In this document: one piece after another, positions 1-8,296 of the stretch | Layout of the letters: each line of letters begins with the position of its first letter | How positions within the stretch are numbered: position 1 is the stretch's first letter | Assembly: GCF_035917275.1 (NCBI RefSeq) | Contig: NZ_CP108509.1 | Coordinates: 1,488,001 to 1,552,000, forward strand | DNA from: Streptomyces sp. NBC_01237 | GTDB lineage: Bacteria > Actinomycetota > Actinomycetes > Streptomycetales > Streptomycetaceae | DNA: 64,000 nucleotides | Reading direction: 5' to 3' | Notes under the pieces: model-generated | What the model was told of the DNA's origin: nothing | Database searches by the model: none | The model's input: the letters and a program-made list of their open reading frames with translations, nothing else | Made by a program: the position numbers and the translations under genes

Positions 1-381
1 CGACCGGGCCCGCGCGCCGGTCAGCGCCGCGCCCAGCAGCCGTGCGCCCAGACCACTCCCCTGCCGGTGCCGGGCGACACAGAAGTTGTAGAGGACGCCG
101 GAGGCGCTGCCCTCGCGCACCGCGTCGGCGTGCACGCCCAACGCCAGGCAGCCCTCAAGGGTTCCGTCGGACGCCTCGGCCACGAAGAAGTCGGCGGCAC
201 GGGCCGCGTACACCGCCGAGGGGCGCTCGCGCAGTGCGCCCGAGCGGACGAACGGCTCGGAGAGTGCGGCGAGTGCGGCGGCGTCCCCGGGCTCCGCGGT
301 GCGCACCAGGAGCGGGAGCGGACCGGGCGGGTGCGGCGGGCGCGGCAGCGGCGTGACGGGGCGTGGCGTGGCCGTGGTCAA
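1..381 (-). CDS. GNAT-family N-acetyltransferase (partial, C-terminus beyond left edge)
   Basis: Reading the minus strand from a TTG start at 381 gives 127 residues with no stop before the window edge. A GAGGAAGG ribosome-binding site sits six bases before the TTG. The protein begins with a Pro-rich tail, then VRTAEPGDAAALAALSEPFV, typical of the first strand and helix of GNAT enzymes. Near the cut end it has VLYNFCVARHRQGSGLGARL, in which RQGSGLGARL is the acetyl-CoA pyrophosphate loop (Q/RxxGxG/A). Its own iron box lies 75 bp upstream, so it belongs to the siderophore regulon. By context I infer that it acetylates an amine of the siderophore or a precursor; foroxymithine carries one acetyl group. 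A generic amino-acid acetyltransferase (ArgA-like) cannot be excluded. Confidence 0.8.
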   Translation of the reverse strand, partial: MTTATPRPVTPLPRPPHPPGPLPLLVRTAEPGDAAALAALSEPFVRSGALRERPSAVYAARAADFFVAEASDGTLEGCLALGVHADAVREGSASGVLYNFCVARHRQGSGLGARLLGAALTGARARS

Positions 382-455
382 GGCGTTCCTTCCTCGGTTC
401 CACCGTGCGCGAAGGGCAGTTGGAGCGCCTCGGGGCTCCGACGCGACAGCAAGAC

Positions 456-474
456 TTAGGTTAGCCTCACCTAA
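456..474. promoter_or_regulatory. Iron box (DmdR/IdeR-type operator) for the acetyltransferase gene
   Basis: The 19-bp imperfect palindrome TTAGGTTAGCCTCACCTAA differs by one base from the Streptomyces DmdR1 consensus as I remember it. It lies 75 bp before the acetyltransferase start and just after the end of the preceding phosphopantetheinyl transferase gene, so the acetyltransferase seems to have its own iron-repressed promoter. Confidence 0.85.
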
Positions 475-559
475 CCGCATCGACCAAGTCCGGAGAGCCG
501 CCGCCCGGTTGAGGCGGGCGGCTGCCGCCTGCGGCCCGGCCCGGCGAACCCCGCTGCGC

Positions 560-1261
560 TCAGCTGCGGTTCGTACCGGAGTCCGCCGTACGAATCGCGC
601 AGGCTGCCGCGTAGCCCGGTTGGGCGGGCACATCGGTGAGCGTCCAGCCGGGGACGGCCGCCGGGGCGGACCCCGCTCCCACATGTGTGACGGAGAGGTC
701 CTCGCCCAGGCCGATGCCGACGCCCTTGAGATAGGCCTCCTTGCGGGCCCAGCAGCGAACCACCGCGGCCGGCCGGGCCGCGTACGGCAGGGCCGCCAGC
801 TCCGCGCGCTCGGCCGGATGGAACAGTGCTCCCATCTCCGCCGCCGTCCCGGCATCGGGCATCGCCTCGACGTCGACGCCGACCGGAGTGTCCGCGAAGG
901 CCATCAGGACGGCGTCGCGTGAGTGGGAGAAGTGCGGTGCGCCTGCCGCCACCGCCGGGCGGCCGTGCGGTTCACCGCAGCCGGGACAGGGCTCGCGCGT
1001 CAGCCGTACGTCCGCCGGATCCCGGTCGAGGTAGGCGCCGAGCAGTTGTCGCAGCGCCACATGCGCGACCCGGTAGCGGTCGCGGTCGGTGTCGCGCAGG
1101 AAGGCCCGGCAGCGCGCCAGCTCCGCACCGTCCAGCACCGCTTGCCGTGCGACGGCCCGGTCCCGGTACTCGCCCACGCGCAGGGACCACAGCATCGGGC
1201 CCGCGCCGGCCACCCACGGCTCCGGCAACGGGTCCCTGCCCAGGACCGCCGGGGGCGTCAT
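560..1261 (-). CDS. Sfp/EntD-type 4'-phosphopantetheinyl transferase
   Basis: This 233-residue protein should transfer phosphopantetheine from CoA to the serine of NRPS carrier domains, activating the large synthetase nearby. It has the family motifs: FSHSRD near 111-116, GVDVE near 128-132 (first Mg-binding acid) and WARKEAYLK near 171-179 (the W-x-x-KEA-x-x-K signature). Length fits the Sfp class. The chosen ATG at 1261 overlaps the TGA of the upstream 75-aa gene by one base (TGATG), so translation is probably coupled. It is the last gene of an operon beginning with the ferric-siderophore permeases. A longer reading frame extends upstream but would run through the small gene. Confidence 0.93.
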   Translation of the reverse strand: MTPPAVLGRDPLPEPWVAGAGPMLWSLRVGEYRDRAVARQAVLDGAELARCRAFLRDTDRDRYRVAHVALRQLLGAYLDRDPADVRLTREPCPGCGEPHGRPAVAAGAPHFSHSRDAVLMAFADTPVGVDVEAMPDAGTAAEMGALFHPAERAELAALPYAARPAAVVRCWARKEAYLKGVGIGLGEDLSVTHVGAGSAPAAVPGWTLTDVPAQPGYAAACAIRTADSGTNRS

Positions 1262-1488
1262 CAGGCGCACGGGCGTCCCGGGTAGTCGTCGCTCTCCGGC
1301 ACCCCGGCACGGCGCATCCGGTGCAGGACGTCCGGCAGGAACTCGTCCTCCACGGGGGCCGGAACGTTGAGTTCCCGGTCGAAGGCCATGGTGTCCCCGT
1401 CCGCGTTCCAGATGACCCACCGGGGTGTGGACGTCCGCGGCTGCCACAGGGACGCCCAGGATTCGAGGCCGTCCGCACACTCGCTCAC
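1261..1488 (-). CDS. Small protein of unknown function, co-translated in the siderophore operon
   Basis: A 75-residue protein whose ATG overlaps the amidohydrolase stop (ATGA) and whose TGA overlaps the phosphopantetheinyl transferase start, so it is locked between two coupled genes. I do not recognise the family. The centre reads RWVIWNADGDTMAFDREL, and the rest is acidic with a Cys near each end; there is no signal peptide or membrane segment. It is MbtH-sized but lacks MbtH invariants such as the SxWP and HWTDMRP motifs, and the true MbtH gene is elsewhere. Double translational coupling and conserved-looking aromatic content argue that it is real. A role in handling or modifying the siderophore is only a guess. 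Confidence 0.7.
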   Translation of the reverse strand: MSECADGLESWASLWQPRTSTPRWVIWNADGDTMAFDRELNVPAPVEDEFLPDVLHRMRRAGVPESDDYPGRPCA

Positions 1489-3062
1489 GACCGCGTCACC
1501 TGCTTCGTGTCGCGGCCGTCCACGAAGGTCGACAGGACCTCGATGTCCCCGATCCGGGAGGTGTCGACATGCGTCGGATCATCGCCCAGCACCACGAGAT
1601 CGGCCCGCTTCCCCGGTGTGAGGCTGCCTGCGCTGCCGTCCCAGCGGCAGGCGTACGCACCGGCGACCGTATAGGCGCGCAGCGCCTCGTCGACGGTGAC
1701 GCTCTCGTCCGGGCCTATCAGCCGGCCCGAGACGGAGGCGCGCTCGACCATGAACTGGACCGCGCGCAGCGGCGATCCGTCCGTGACGGGCCGGTCGGAG
1801 CTGCCCACGACCGTGACACCGTGGTCGAGGAACCCACGGCCCCGGTACATCCACGGGGCCCGCAGCTCCCCCATGACCGTCGCGTAGTCGTCGCCGAAGT
1901 AGCGCAGGAAGTTCGGCTGGATCACCGCGCTGACGCCGAGCCGCGCGAAGCGTGGGAGCTGGTCGGGGCGGATCAGCCCGGCGTGCTCGATGCGGTGCCG
2001 CGCGTCCGGGCGCGGCCGTAGCTTCTGCGCCCGCTCCAGAGCGTCCAGCGCGAGGTCCGCGGCGCGGTCGCCGATGGCGTGGACGGCGAGCTGCCACCCG
2101 GCGAGGTGCCCGTCCACGATGAGGTCCGCGAGGCGGTCGGGGTCGTCCTGGAGCTGTCCGGCCCGGGTCGTGCCCTCGTACGGGGTGGTGAGCGCCGCCG
2201 TACGCGCCATCATGCCGCCGTCGGTGTAGATCTTGAGCGCGCCCAGCGAGAGCCAGTCGTCGCCGAAGCCGGTGCGCATTCCGAGGTCGAGGGCGCGCGG
2301 GATGCCGTCGTCCCGATGCGTGGTGAGCGGCCGCAGGGTGTCACCGGCCGCCATGAGCTGGACCCGGAGAGGCAACCGGCCCTGGTCCCTGAGCAGTTGG
2401 TAGGCGCCGAGCTCGACCGGGCTGTGGCCCAGCAGTCCGCCGCCGATGCCCGCCTCGGCGCAGGCGGTCACGCCTTCGGCGAGGCAGGCGCGGCCCGCGT
2501 GCTCGATCGCGTCGGCGAGTTCGGCCTGGGAGTACGCCGGACGCAGCCGCCGGGCGGCGGTCATGGCGCCCTCCACCAGGAACCCGTCCTGGCGCGGCAC
2601 GTCGGCCGGCAACAGGCCGAGCACAGCGCTGTTGACCACGCAGGCGTGTCCGGAGTCGTGCATCAGGAACACCCGGCGCCCGTCACTGACCCGGTCCAGC
2701 TCGGCGGCGGTCAGATGCCGTCCCAGGGCCCGTTGGTCGTAGCCCGCCAGGTCCACCCAGGCGCCGGGGGCCTTCCGGGAGACGGCGTCCGCCACCGCCG
2801 CGAGCACGTCCTCGATCCGCTCGCAGGGGGCGACGCTCGGGGTGCTCGCCTTCAGACCGGTCCAGGCGAGGTGGACATGGCTGTCGATGAACCCGGGGAG
2901 CACGGTGGCGCCTTGGAGGTCGACGACCTCACGCGCGGGAAGCGCGGTCACCTCCTCGTCCAGGCCGACGATCCGGCCCTGCCACATGCCCAGGTCGTGG
3001 GCGACGGGGCGGTCGGGGTCCATGGTGAGGATGTTGGCGTTCGTCAGCCGTGTGCAGAGCAT
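1485..3062 (-). CDS. Amidohydrolase family 3 (YtcJ-like) metal-dependent hydrolase
   Basis: A 525-residue TIM-barrel hydrolase with full YtcJ/amidohydrolase-3 features: VLPGFIDSHVHL near 55-65 with the HxH metal pair (H62, H64), LKIYTDGGMMA in mid-protein, AVHAIGDRA and HRIEHAG (the two later metal histidines), and VVGSSDRPV with the catalytic Asp, then a C-terminal GKRADLVVL strand. There is no signal peptide, so it acts in the cytoplasm. It starts 18 bp after the importer ATPase gene and overlaps the next gene by four bases. Coelichelin clusters carry an esterase (CchJ) in a similar setting; by analogy this enzyme may cleave an amide of the imported ferric siderophore or trim a precursor. 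Substrate is unknown. Confidence 0.85.
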   Translation of the reverse strand: MLCTRLTNANILTMDPDRPVAHDLGMWQGRIVGLDEEVTALPAREVVDLQGATVLPGFIDSHVHLAWTGLKASTPSVAPCERIEDVLAAVADAVSRKAPGAWVDLAGYDQRALGRHLTAAELDRVSDGRRVFLMHDSGHACVVNSAVLGLLPADVPRQDGFLVEGAMTAARRLRPAYSQAELADAIEHAGRACLAEGVTACAEAGIGGGLLGHSPVELGAYQLLRDQGRLPLRVQLMAAGDTLRPLTTHRDDGIPRALDLGMRTGFGDDWLSLGALKIYTDGGMMARTAALTTPYEGTTRAGQLQDDPDRLADLIVDGHLAGWQLAVHAIGDRAADLALDALERAQKLRPRPDARHRIEHAGLIRPDQLPRFARLGVSAVIQPNFLRYFGDDYATVMGELRAPWMYRGRGFLDHGVTVVGSSDRPVTDGSPLRAVQFMVERASVSGRLIGPDESVTVDEALRAYTVAGAYACRWDGSAGSLTPGKRADLVVLGDDPTHVDTSRIGDIEVLSTFVDGRDTKQVTRS

Positions 3063-3080
3063 CGTGCGCGGTTCTCCGTC

Positions 3081-4091
3081 CTAGCTGGTCTCGGCCATCA
3101 CGGTGTCGGTGATGGAGGTCCTGCCCGTACGGTCCTCGGGCGCGCCGTGCTCGGCCTTACTGTCCTGGGGCACGTACCGTCGCGGCGCCGCGGGCACCAT
3201 CAGCGGGGAGCCGGTCTCGGGATCGTCGATGATCCGGCACGGCAGCCCGAAGACGTCCTCGACCAGCTCGGCCGTCATGACGGTGGCCGGGTCGCCCTCG
3301 GCCGCCACCGTCCCGCCGGGGCGCATCACGATGAGGTGGGTGGCGTAGCGGCACGCCTGGTTGAGGTCGTGGAGGACCGCGACGACGGTGTGCCCCTTGC
3401 GGGCGTGCAGGTCGGCACAGAGGTCGAGCACCTCGACCTGGTGGGCGATGTCGAGGAACGTGGTGGGTTCGTCCAGGAGCAGGATGGAGGTCTGCTGCGC
3501 GAGCACCATCGAGAGCCAGACGCGCTGGCGTTGCCCACCGGAGAGATCGTCGACGGAGCGGTCGGCCAGGTCCAGCACGCCGGTCTGCTCCATCGCCCCG
3601 ACGACGGCCGCCTCGTCCTCCGCGGACCACTGCTTCAGCATCCCCTGGTGCGGGTAGCGGCCCCGGGCCACGAGGTCACCGACCGTGATGCCGCCGGGCG
3701 CTGTCGAGGACTGCGGCAGCAGCCCCAGCCGACGGGCGACCTCGCGCGACCGGTAGGAGCCGATGGGCGCTCCGTCCAGCTGGACCTGCCCGGCCCGGGG
3801 TTTGAGCATCCGGGCGAGTGCCTTGAGGAGGGTGGACTTCCCGCAGGCGTTCGGTCCGATGATCACGGTGAAGGAGTTGTCGGGAATGTCCACGCCGAGG
3901 TGGGTGGCCACGGTCCGCTGGTCGTAGGACAGTGTCAGGTCCTCGGCACGCAGGCGGGGACCGGGCTGTTTCGTGCCTGACGCGTCGGCCGTCGTGGCCG
4001 CTGCGACGGACGTGCCCGATGCGGTTCTCGTGGCCGCGGCGGCCGATACGTGTGAGGTAGTCGTTGCGTGTGATGCGGTCTTCTCGGTCAT
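3081..4091 (-). CDS. Ferric-siderophore ABC importer, ATP-binding protein (FepC/FecE family)
   Basis: A 336-residue ATPase that should power import of the ferric siderophore with the two permeases encoded just upstream. It has Walker A GPNACGKST, a Q-loop LGLLPQSS, signature LSGGQRQRVWL, Walker B ILLLDEPTTFLD and switch histidine VLHDLNQ, all canonical. A low-complexity Ala/Thr/Ser-rich N-terminal tail of about 50 residues precedes the nucleotide-binding domain, and a roughly 30-residue tail follows it. The ATG at 4091 overlaps the permease stop (ATGA); the frame is open further upstream, but only through the permease gene. Confidence 0.95.
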   Translation of the reverse strand: MTEKTASHATTTSHVSAAAATRTASGTSVAAATTADASGTKQPGPRLRAEDLTLSYDQRTVATHLGVDIPDNSFTVIIGPNACGKSTLLKALARMLKPRAGQVQLDGAPIGSYRSREVARRLGLLPQSSTAPGGITVGDLVARGRYPHQGMLKQWSAEDEAAVVGAMEQTGVLDLADRSVDDLSGGQRQRVWLSMVLAQQTSILLLDEPTTFLDIAHQVEVLDLCADLHARKGHTVVAVLHDLNQACRYATHLIVMRPGGTVAAEGDPATVMTAELVEDVFGLPCRIIDDPETGSPLMVPAAPRRYVPQDSKAEHGAPEDRTGRTSITDTVMAETS

Positions 4092-5206
4092 GCGCGGCTC
4101 TTTCGCGACTCGTTGATCAGCAGCCAGATGAGGTACAGCCCGCCGAGGGTCCCGGTCGCCGTGCCCACCGGAAGGAGTGCCGGGGCGAAGACACGCTGGG
4201 CCACCAGGTCGCTCGCGGCGAGCAGCAGCGCGCCCATGAGCGCGGCGGACATCAGTCCCGGACCGGAGGACCGGGTGAGCCGGCGGGCCAGCTGGGGGGC
4301 CGCCAGCGCCACGAACCAGATGGGGCCGGTCACGGCCGTGGCGAACGCGGCGAGCGCGACACTGATGAGGAGCAGCACCGCGCGTGTACGCGCCACGTTG
4401 ACCCCGAGCGCCGTCGCGGTGACATCCCCCATCTCCACCATGGAGAGCCGGCGGGAGAAGAAGAGGGCGAGCGGGAGCAGTACGGCGACGGCGGCCAGGA
4501 TGGCGTTCGCGTGCGGCCAGCCCCGGTTGCTCAGGCTTCCGATCAGCCACGCCTGCGCCTCCAGGGCCTCCTGCCAGGTGGCCCGGGTGATCAGGTACGA
4601 GTTGACGGAGAGCAGCAGGGCGCTCACGCCGATGCCCACGACGACCAGCCGGAAGCCCTGCAACCCCCTGCCCAGCATGAGGAGATAGATGGCGGCGGCG
4701 GTGGCGAGGCCGCCGATCAGCGCGCCCACCGCGATCTGCGTCATGCTGCCGTGCAGCACGATGATGACGACGAGCGCCCCGACCGCCGAGCCGTTGGTGA
4801 AGCCGATGATGTCGGGGCTGCCGAGGGAGTTGCCGGTCAGGCTCTGCAGGATGGCGCCGCTGACCGCCAGGGCGGCGCCCACGCACAGCGCGGTCAGCAG
4901 ACGGGGCATACGCAGGGTGTTGACGATGAAGTCGGCGCCGCCCGATCCGTTGCCCACCACGGCCCGGAGGACTTCACCGACGGACAGTTCGAAGTCGCCG
5001 GTGGTGAGCGTGACGAGCATGACCACGATGAGCGCGACGAGCACCACACCCGTCACGGCCAGGGTGCGGCCCTGGAGCCGTACGGACATTCCCCCGGCCC
5101 GGGTGCGCAGGACCATCCCGCTGACGACCCGCGGCCGTTCGGTGAGTCTCCCGGCCCTCTCCGGGGACTTCCCGGCGGCGGAGATCTTCTCCCGTACAGC
5201 GCTCAC
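4088..5206 (-). CDS. Ferric-siderophore ABC importer, FecCD-family permease 2
   Basis: A 372-residue integral membrane protein of the FecCD (BtuC-like) family with about nine to ten transmembrane helices. Family landmarks are LRMPRLLTALCVGAALAVSG, GNSLGSPDIIG and the ATPase-coupling stretch LGVNVARTRA, then the GPIWFVALAAPQLARRL loop. The GTG at 5206 overlaps the TGA of the first permease (GTGA) and was preferred to in-frame codons inside that gene. It should form the membrane channel with permease 1, ATPase and the lipoprotein encoded 20 kb away in the same cluster. Confidence 0.94.
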   Translation of the reverse strand: MSAVREKISAAGKSPERAGRLTERPRVVSGMVLRTRAGGMSVRLQGRTLAVTGVVLVALIVVMLVTLTTGDFELSVGEVLRAVVGNGSGGADFIVNTLRMPRLLTALCVGAALAVSGAILQSLTGNSLGSPDIIGFTNGSAVGALVVIIVLHGSMTQIAVGALIGGLATAAAIYLLMLGRGLQGFRLVVVGIGVSALLLSVNSYLITRATWQEALEAQAWLIGSLSNRGWPHANAILAAVAVLLPLALFFSRRLSMVEMGDVTATALGVNVARTRAVLLLISVALAAFATAVTGPIWFVALAAPQLARRLTRSSGPGLMSAALMGALLLAASDLVAQRVFAPALLPVGTATGTLGGLYLIWLLINESRKSRA

Positions 5207-6270
5207 AGCATGACCAGCTTTCGACGGCGGCACAGCGCGATGAACAGCGGCGCACCGAGAAACGCGGTGATGATGCCGACCTGGACCTCGCCCGGCGAGC
5301 CCAGCACCCGCCCGAGGACATCGGCTCCGATGAGCAGGATCGGCGCGAGCAGCATCGAGTAGGCCAGCACCCACCGTTGGTCGGGGCCGACGACGAACCG
5401 GGCGACGTGCGGCACGGCGAGCCCGACGAAGCCGATCGGCCCCGCCGCGGCGGTGGCGGCGCCGCACAGCAGCATGACCGCGACCGCGCCCAGCGCCCGG
5501 GTCCGGCCGACGTTCAACCCCAGGGCACGGCTCACCTCGTCGCCGAGCCCCAGGGCGTTGAGCGACGGGGCGAGGCCGAGGGCGATCAGGACGCCGACGG
5601 CGACGAACGGCAGGATGACCTGGATGACGTCGTAGTACCGGCCCGCGAGGGAGCCCACCGTCCAGAACCGGAACTGGTCGAATGCGCGCGGGTTGAGCAG
5701 CAGCACGGCCGAGTTGAAGGCGTAGAGCACCGCGGTCAACGCCGCTCCGGCGACGACCAGCCGGTCGGGCGTGGCCACCTTGCGGCCCGAGGCGCCCAGC
5801 AGATACACCACCACCGACGCCACGGCCGCTCCGATGAAGGCGAACCACACATAGCCGAGGACCGAGCCCATGCCGAGGAAGGCGATGGCCACGACCACTC
5901 CGGCGGAGGCGCCCAGGCTGATGCCGAGCAGTCCCGGGTCGGCGAGCGGGTTGCGGGTCAGGGCCTGCATCAGCGCCCCGGACAGACCGAGTGCCATTCC
6001 GACCAGAAGGCCCAGAAGGGTCCTGGGGATGCGGTAGTCATGGATGATGATCGAGGTCTCGGAGCCGTCGGGATTCCACAGCACGTTCCAGGTGGAGGTG
6101 AACGGGATGCCCCGCGTCCCCACCCACACGCTGAGAAGTCCGACCAGGACCAGGGCACCGAGCGCCGCGAGCAGGCCCACGCCCCGCAGCGCCGTCACTC
6201 CCCGGCCGGGCCGGGCGGCGGCCGGAGCGGCGGCCTGGTTCTCGGGCACCGCGCGGGCTTCGACCGGCAA
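5203..6270 (-). CDS. Ferric-siderophore ABC importer, FecCD-family permease 1
   Basis: A FecCD-type permease of about 355 residues with multiple membrane helices. Diagnostic segments are YRIPRTLLGLLVGMALGLSG, TRNPLADPGLLGIS, LGLNVGRTRA and GPIGFVGLAVPHVAR. It heads an operon of six genes (two permeases, ATPase, amidohydrolase, small protein, phosphopantetheinyl transferase) and is preceded by an iron box at 6338-6356. The start is uncertain: I chose a TTG at 6270, six bases after a GGGGGAG ribosome-binding site. The frame stays open to TTG 6333 and GTG 6327, but those nearly touch the iron box and lack a ribosome-binding site. Confidence 0.88.
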   Translation of the reverse strand: MPVEARAVPENQAAAPAAARPGRGVTALRGVGLLAALGALVLVGLLSVWVGTRGIPFTSTWNVLWNPDGSETSIIIHDYRIPRTLLGLLVGMALGLSGALMQALTRNPLADPGLLGISLGASAGVVVAIAFLGMGSVLGYVWFAFIGAAVASVVVYLLGASGRKVATPDRLVVAGAALTAVLYAFNSAVLLLNPRAFDQFRFWTVGSLAGRYYDVIQVILPFVAVGVLIALGLAPSLNALGLGDEVSRALGLNVGRTRALGAVAVMLLCGAATAAAGPIGFVGLAVPHVARFVVGPDQRWVLAYSMLLAPILLIGADVLGRVLGSPGEVQVGIITAFLGAPLFIALCRRRKLVML

Positions 6271-6337
6271 CGACAACTCCCCCTGACGGCAGTCAGTTCC
6301 ACCGCAAGCAACGTCATGCAGGGACACAGACAAAGAC

Positions 6338-6356
6338 TTAGGTGAGGCTAACCGAA
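6338..6356. promoter_or_regulatory. Iron box for the importer operon (leftward)
   Basis: TTAGGTGAGGCTAACCGAA is a good match to the 19-bp DmdR/IdeR iron box. It lies 67 bp before the proposed start of permease 1 in the divergent importer/exporter intergenic region. Confidence 0.85.
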
Positions 6357-6498
6357 CACACCTGGGCGGTCAACGCGCCGTTCCTGACGGCCAGTAGGGG
6401 AACGCGGCCGCGACCGGCAGCAGGGGCGCGGAGTCGCGAACGGGACCTCGCGACGGAGATACCCCCCTACCATCAGGAGGCACCTTCCTACCATGAAA

Positions 6499-6517
6499 TT
6501 AGAGTAGCCTTACCTAA
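6499..6517. promoter_or_regulatory. Iron box for the exporter operon (rightward)
   Basis: TTAGAGTAGCCTTACCTAA, a 19-bp iron box with a weaker left half, sits 28 bp before the ATG of the first exporter gene, so the divergent import and export operons each have their own operator. Confidence 0.8.
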
Positions 6518-6544
6518 CTGTCTGACATCTTCGCGGAGGGCCGC

Positions 6545-8296
6545 ATGCCAGTTGGAGGACCGACCGGGGGCCATGTCCTCCGCGAAGCGATCAGAGGCCA
6601 ACGCCGCCGCGTGGTCTCGGCATCGCTGCTCGGCATGACGCACCAGGGCTGTGAGGCTCTGGTGCCGGTGGTCATCGGGGCAGCCATCGACACGGCGGTG
6701 GCGACCGGTTCCTCCGGGGCGCTGCTGAAGTGGCTGCTGGTGCTCGCGGCGCTCTTCCTCGTGCTGTCCACGTGTTACCGGACCAGCGCCCGGATCGCCG
6801 AGGGAGCGGGCGAACACGCCGCGCACCGGCTCCGGCTGGAGCTCGGCGCCCGGGTGCTCGACCCGCGCGGCGGCGCCGACACGAACCGGCTGCCGGGCGC
6901 GCTGACCAGCATCGCCACCAACGACGCCCGCCGGGTGGGCTCGGTCGCGACCGTCCTGGCGTACGGCCTGGCGGCGGTGGCCGCCCTGACGGTCAGCGCG
7001 GTGGCGCTGCTGCGGATCTCCGTGCCGCTCGGGCTGCTCGTCCTGCTCGGCATCCCCCCGCTGCTCTGGCTCGGGCACCGCATCAGCCGGCCCCTCGAAC
7101 GCCGCAGCGAGACCGAGCAGGAGCGTGCCGCACACGCCTCCGGAGTCGCCGCCGACCTGGTCGCCGGGCTGCGGGTCCTCAAGGGCATGGGCGCCGAGTC
7201 GGCCGCCGTGTCCCGCTACCGCACGACCAGCCAGGACTCGCTCGCCGCGGCACTGCGGGCGGCCCGCAGCCGGGCCGGACACGAGGGCGCCGTCCTCGCC
7301 CTGACCGGCGTCTTCATCGCGGTCATCGGCATCGTGGGCGCCTACCTCGCGATGCGCGGCACCATCAGCGTCGGTGAGCTGGTGGCGGCGGTCGGTCTCG
7401 CGCAGTTCCTCCTCGGCCCGTTCCAGCTGCTCACCTACGTCAACGCGGAGTTCGCCCAGGGACGCGCCTCCGCACGCCGGATCGCCGAGGTCCTGGCCTC
7501 GCCCGCGGCCGTGGAGGGCGGACACGCGGAACCGTCCGGACGGACCGCCGTCCACATCCGGCTGCGCGGGGTGTCCCTGGGCGCGCTGCGGGGAGTCGAC
7601 CTCGACATCGCGGCCGGCAGCCTGACCGGGGTCGTCACCAGGGACCCGGCCGCCGCGAACGACCTTCTGCGCTGCCTCGCCAGGGAGGCGGACCCGGCCG
7701 AGGGCGTGATCGAACTCGACGGCGTACCGCTGACCGAGCTCGATCCCGACGGGCTGCGCCGCTCCGTCCTGGTGGCCCACCACGACGCCGACCTGTTCGA
7801 GAGCAGCCTGCTGGACAATGTGAGGGCCGGGGCCGGTTCGACCGCGGTGGTCGGCACCTCCACCGCCACGGACGGCACCTCCCGCGCCGTGGACAGTGCC
7901 CCCACCGCCGTGGACGACGCCCTCGCCGCCTCCACCGCGGACGAGGTGGCACGGCTGCTTCCCGACGGGGCGGACACGCTGCTCGCCGAACGCGGCCGGT
8001 CCCTGTCCGGTGGACAGCGCCAGCGGGTCGCGCTCGCCCGCGCACTCGCCGCCGACCGGCCGGTGCTGGTCCTGCACGACCCGACGACCGCCGTGGACAC
8101 CGTCACCGAGTCCCGGATCGCCGCGCGGCTGCGCACGGTCCGCCGGGGCCGTACCACTGTCCTGGTCACCACCAGTCCGGCTCTGCTCGCCGTGACCGAC
8201 CGGGTGGTCGTCCTCGAAGAGGGCACCGTGACCACCACGGGCCACCACGCCGAACTCGTCGCCGACGAGACCTACCGAGCGACGGTGCTGGCATGA
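6545..8296 (+). CDS. ABC exporter half-transporter 1 (degenerate nucleotide-binding site)
   Basis: A 583-residue fused membrane/ATPase half-transporter, probably for export of the finished siderophore. Residues 1-310 carry the six-helix exporter fold; from about 335 the ATPase domain follows. That domain is degenerate: where the Walker A GxxGxGKS/T belongs the protein reads VVTRDPAAANDLL, with no Lys. Walker B ends LVLHDPTT (catalytic Glu replaced by Pro), the Q-loop Gln is replaced (VAHHDADLF) and the switch His is Ser. The signature LSGGQRQRVALARAL is perfect. It overlaps its partner by four bases (ATGA), and the start has a GGAGGG ribosome-binding site. Coelichelin and related clusters carry comparable exporter pairs. 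Confidence 0.93.
   Translation: MPVGGPTGGHVLREAIRGQRRRVVSASLLGMTHQGCEALVPVVIGAAIDTAVATGSSGALLKWLLVLAALFLVLSTCYRTSARIAEGAGEHAAHRLRLELGARVLDPRGGADTNRLPGALTSIATNDARRVGSVATVLAYGLAAVAALTVSAVALLRISVPLGLLVLLGIPPLLWLGHRISRPLERRSETEQERAAHASGVAADLVAGLRVLKGMGAESAAVSRYRTTSQDSLAAALRAARSRAGHEGAVLALTGVFIAVIGIVGAYLAMRGTISVGELVAAVGLAQFLLGPFQLLTYVNAEFAQGRASARRIAEVLASPAAVEGGHAEPSGRTAVHIRLRGVSLGALRGVDLDIAAGSLTGVVTRDPAAANDLLRCLAREADPAEGVIELDGVPLTELDPDGLRRSVLVAHHDADLFESSLLDNVRAGAGSTAVVGTSTATDGTSRAVDSAPTAVDDALAASTADEVARLLPDGADTLLAERGRSLSGGQRQRVALARALAADRPVLVLHDPTTAVDTVTESRIAARLRTVRRGRTTVLVTTSPALLAVTDRVVVLEEGTVTTTGHHAELVADETYRATVLA

Noticed and set aside
1261..1488. The 75-aa protein as a second MbtH
   Set aside because: Length is similar, but the invariant MbtH residues (SxWP, HWTDMRP) are missing, and a perfect MbtH gene overlaps the NRPS.
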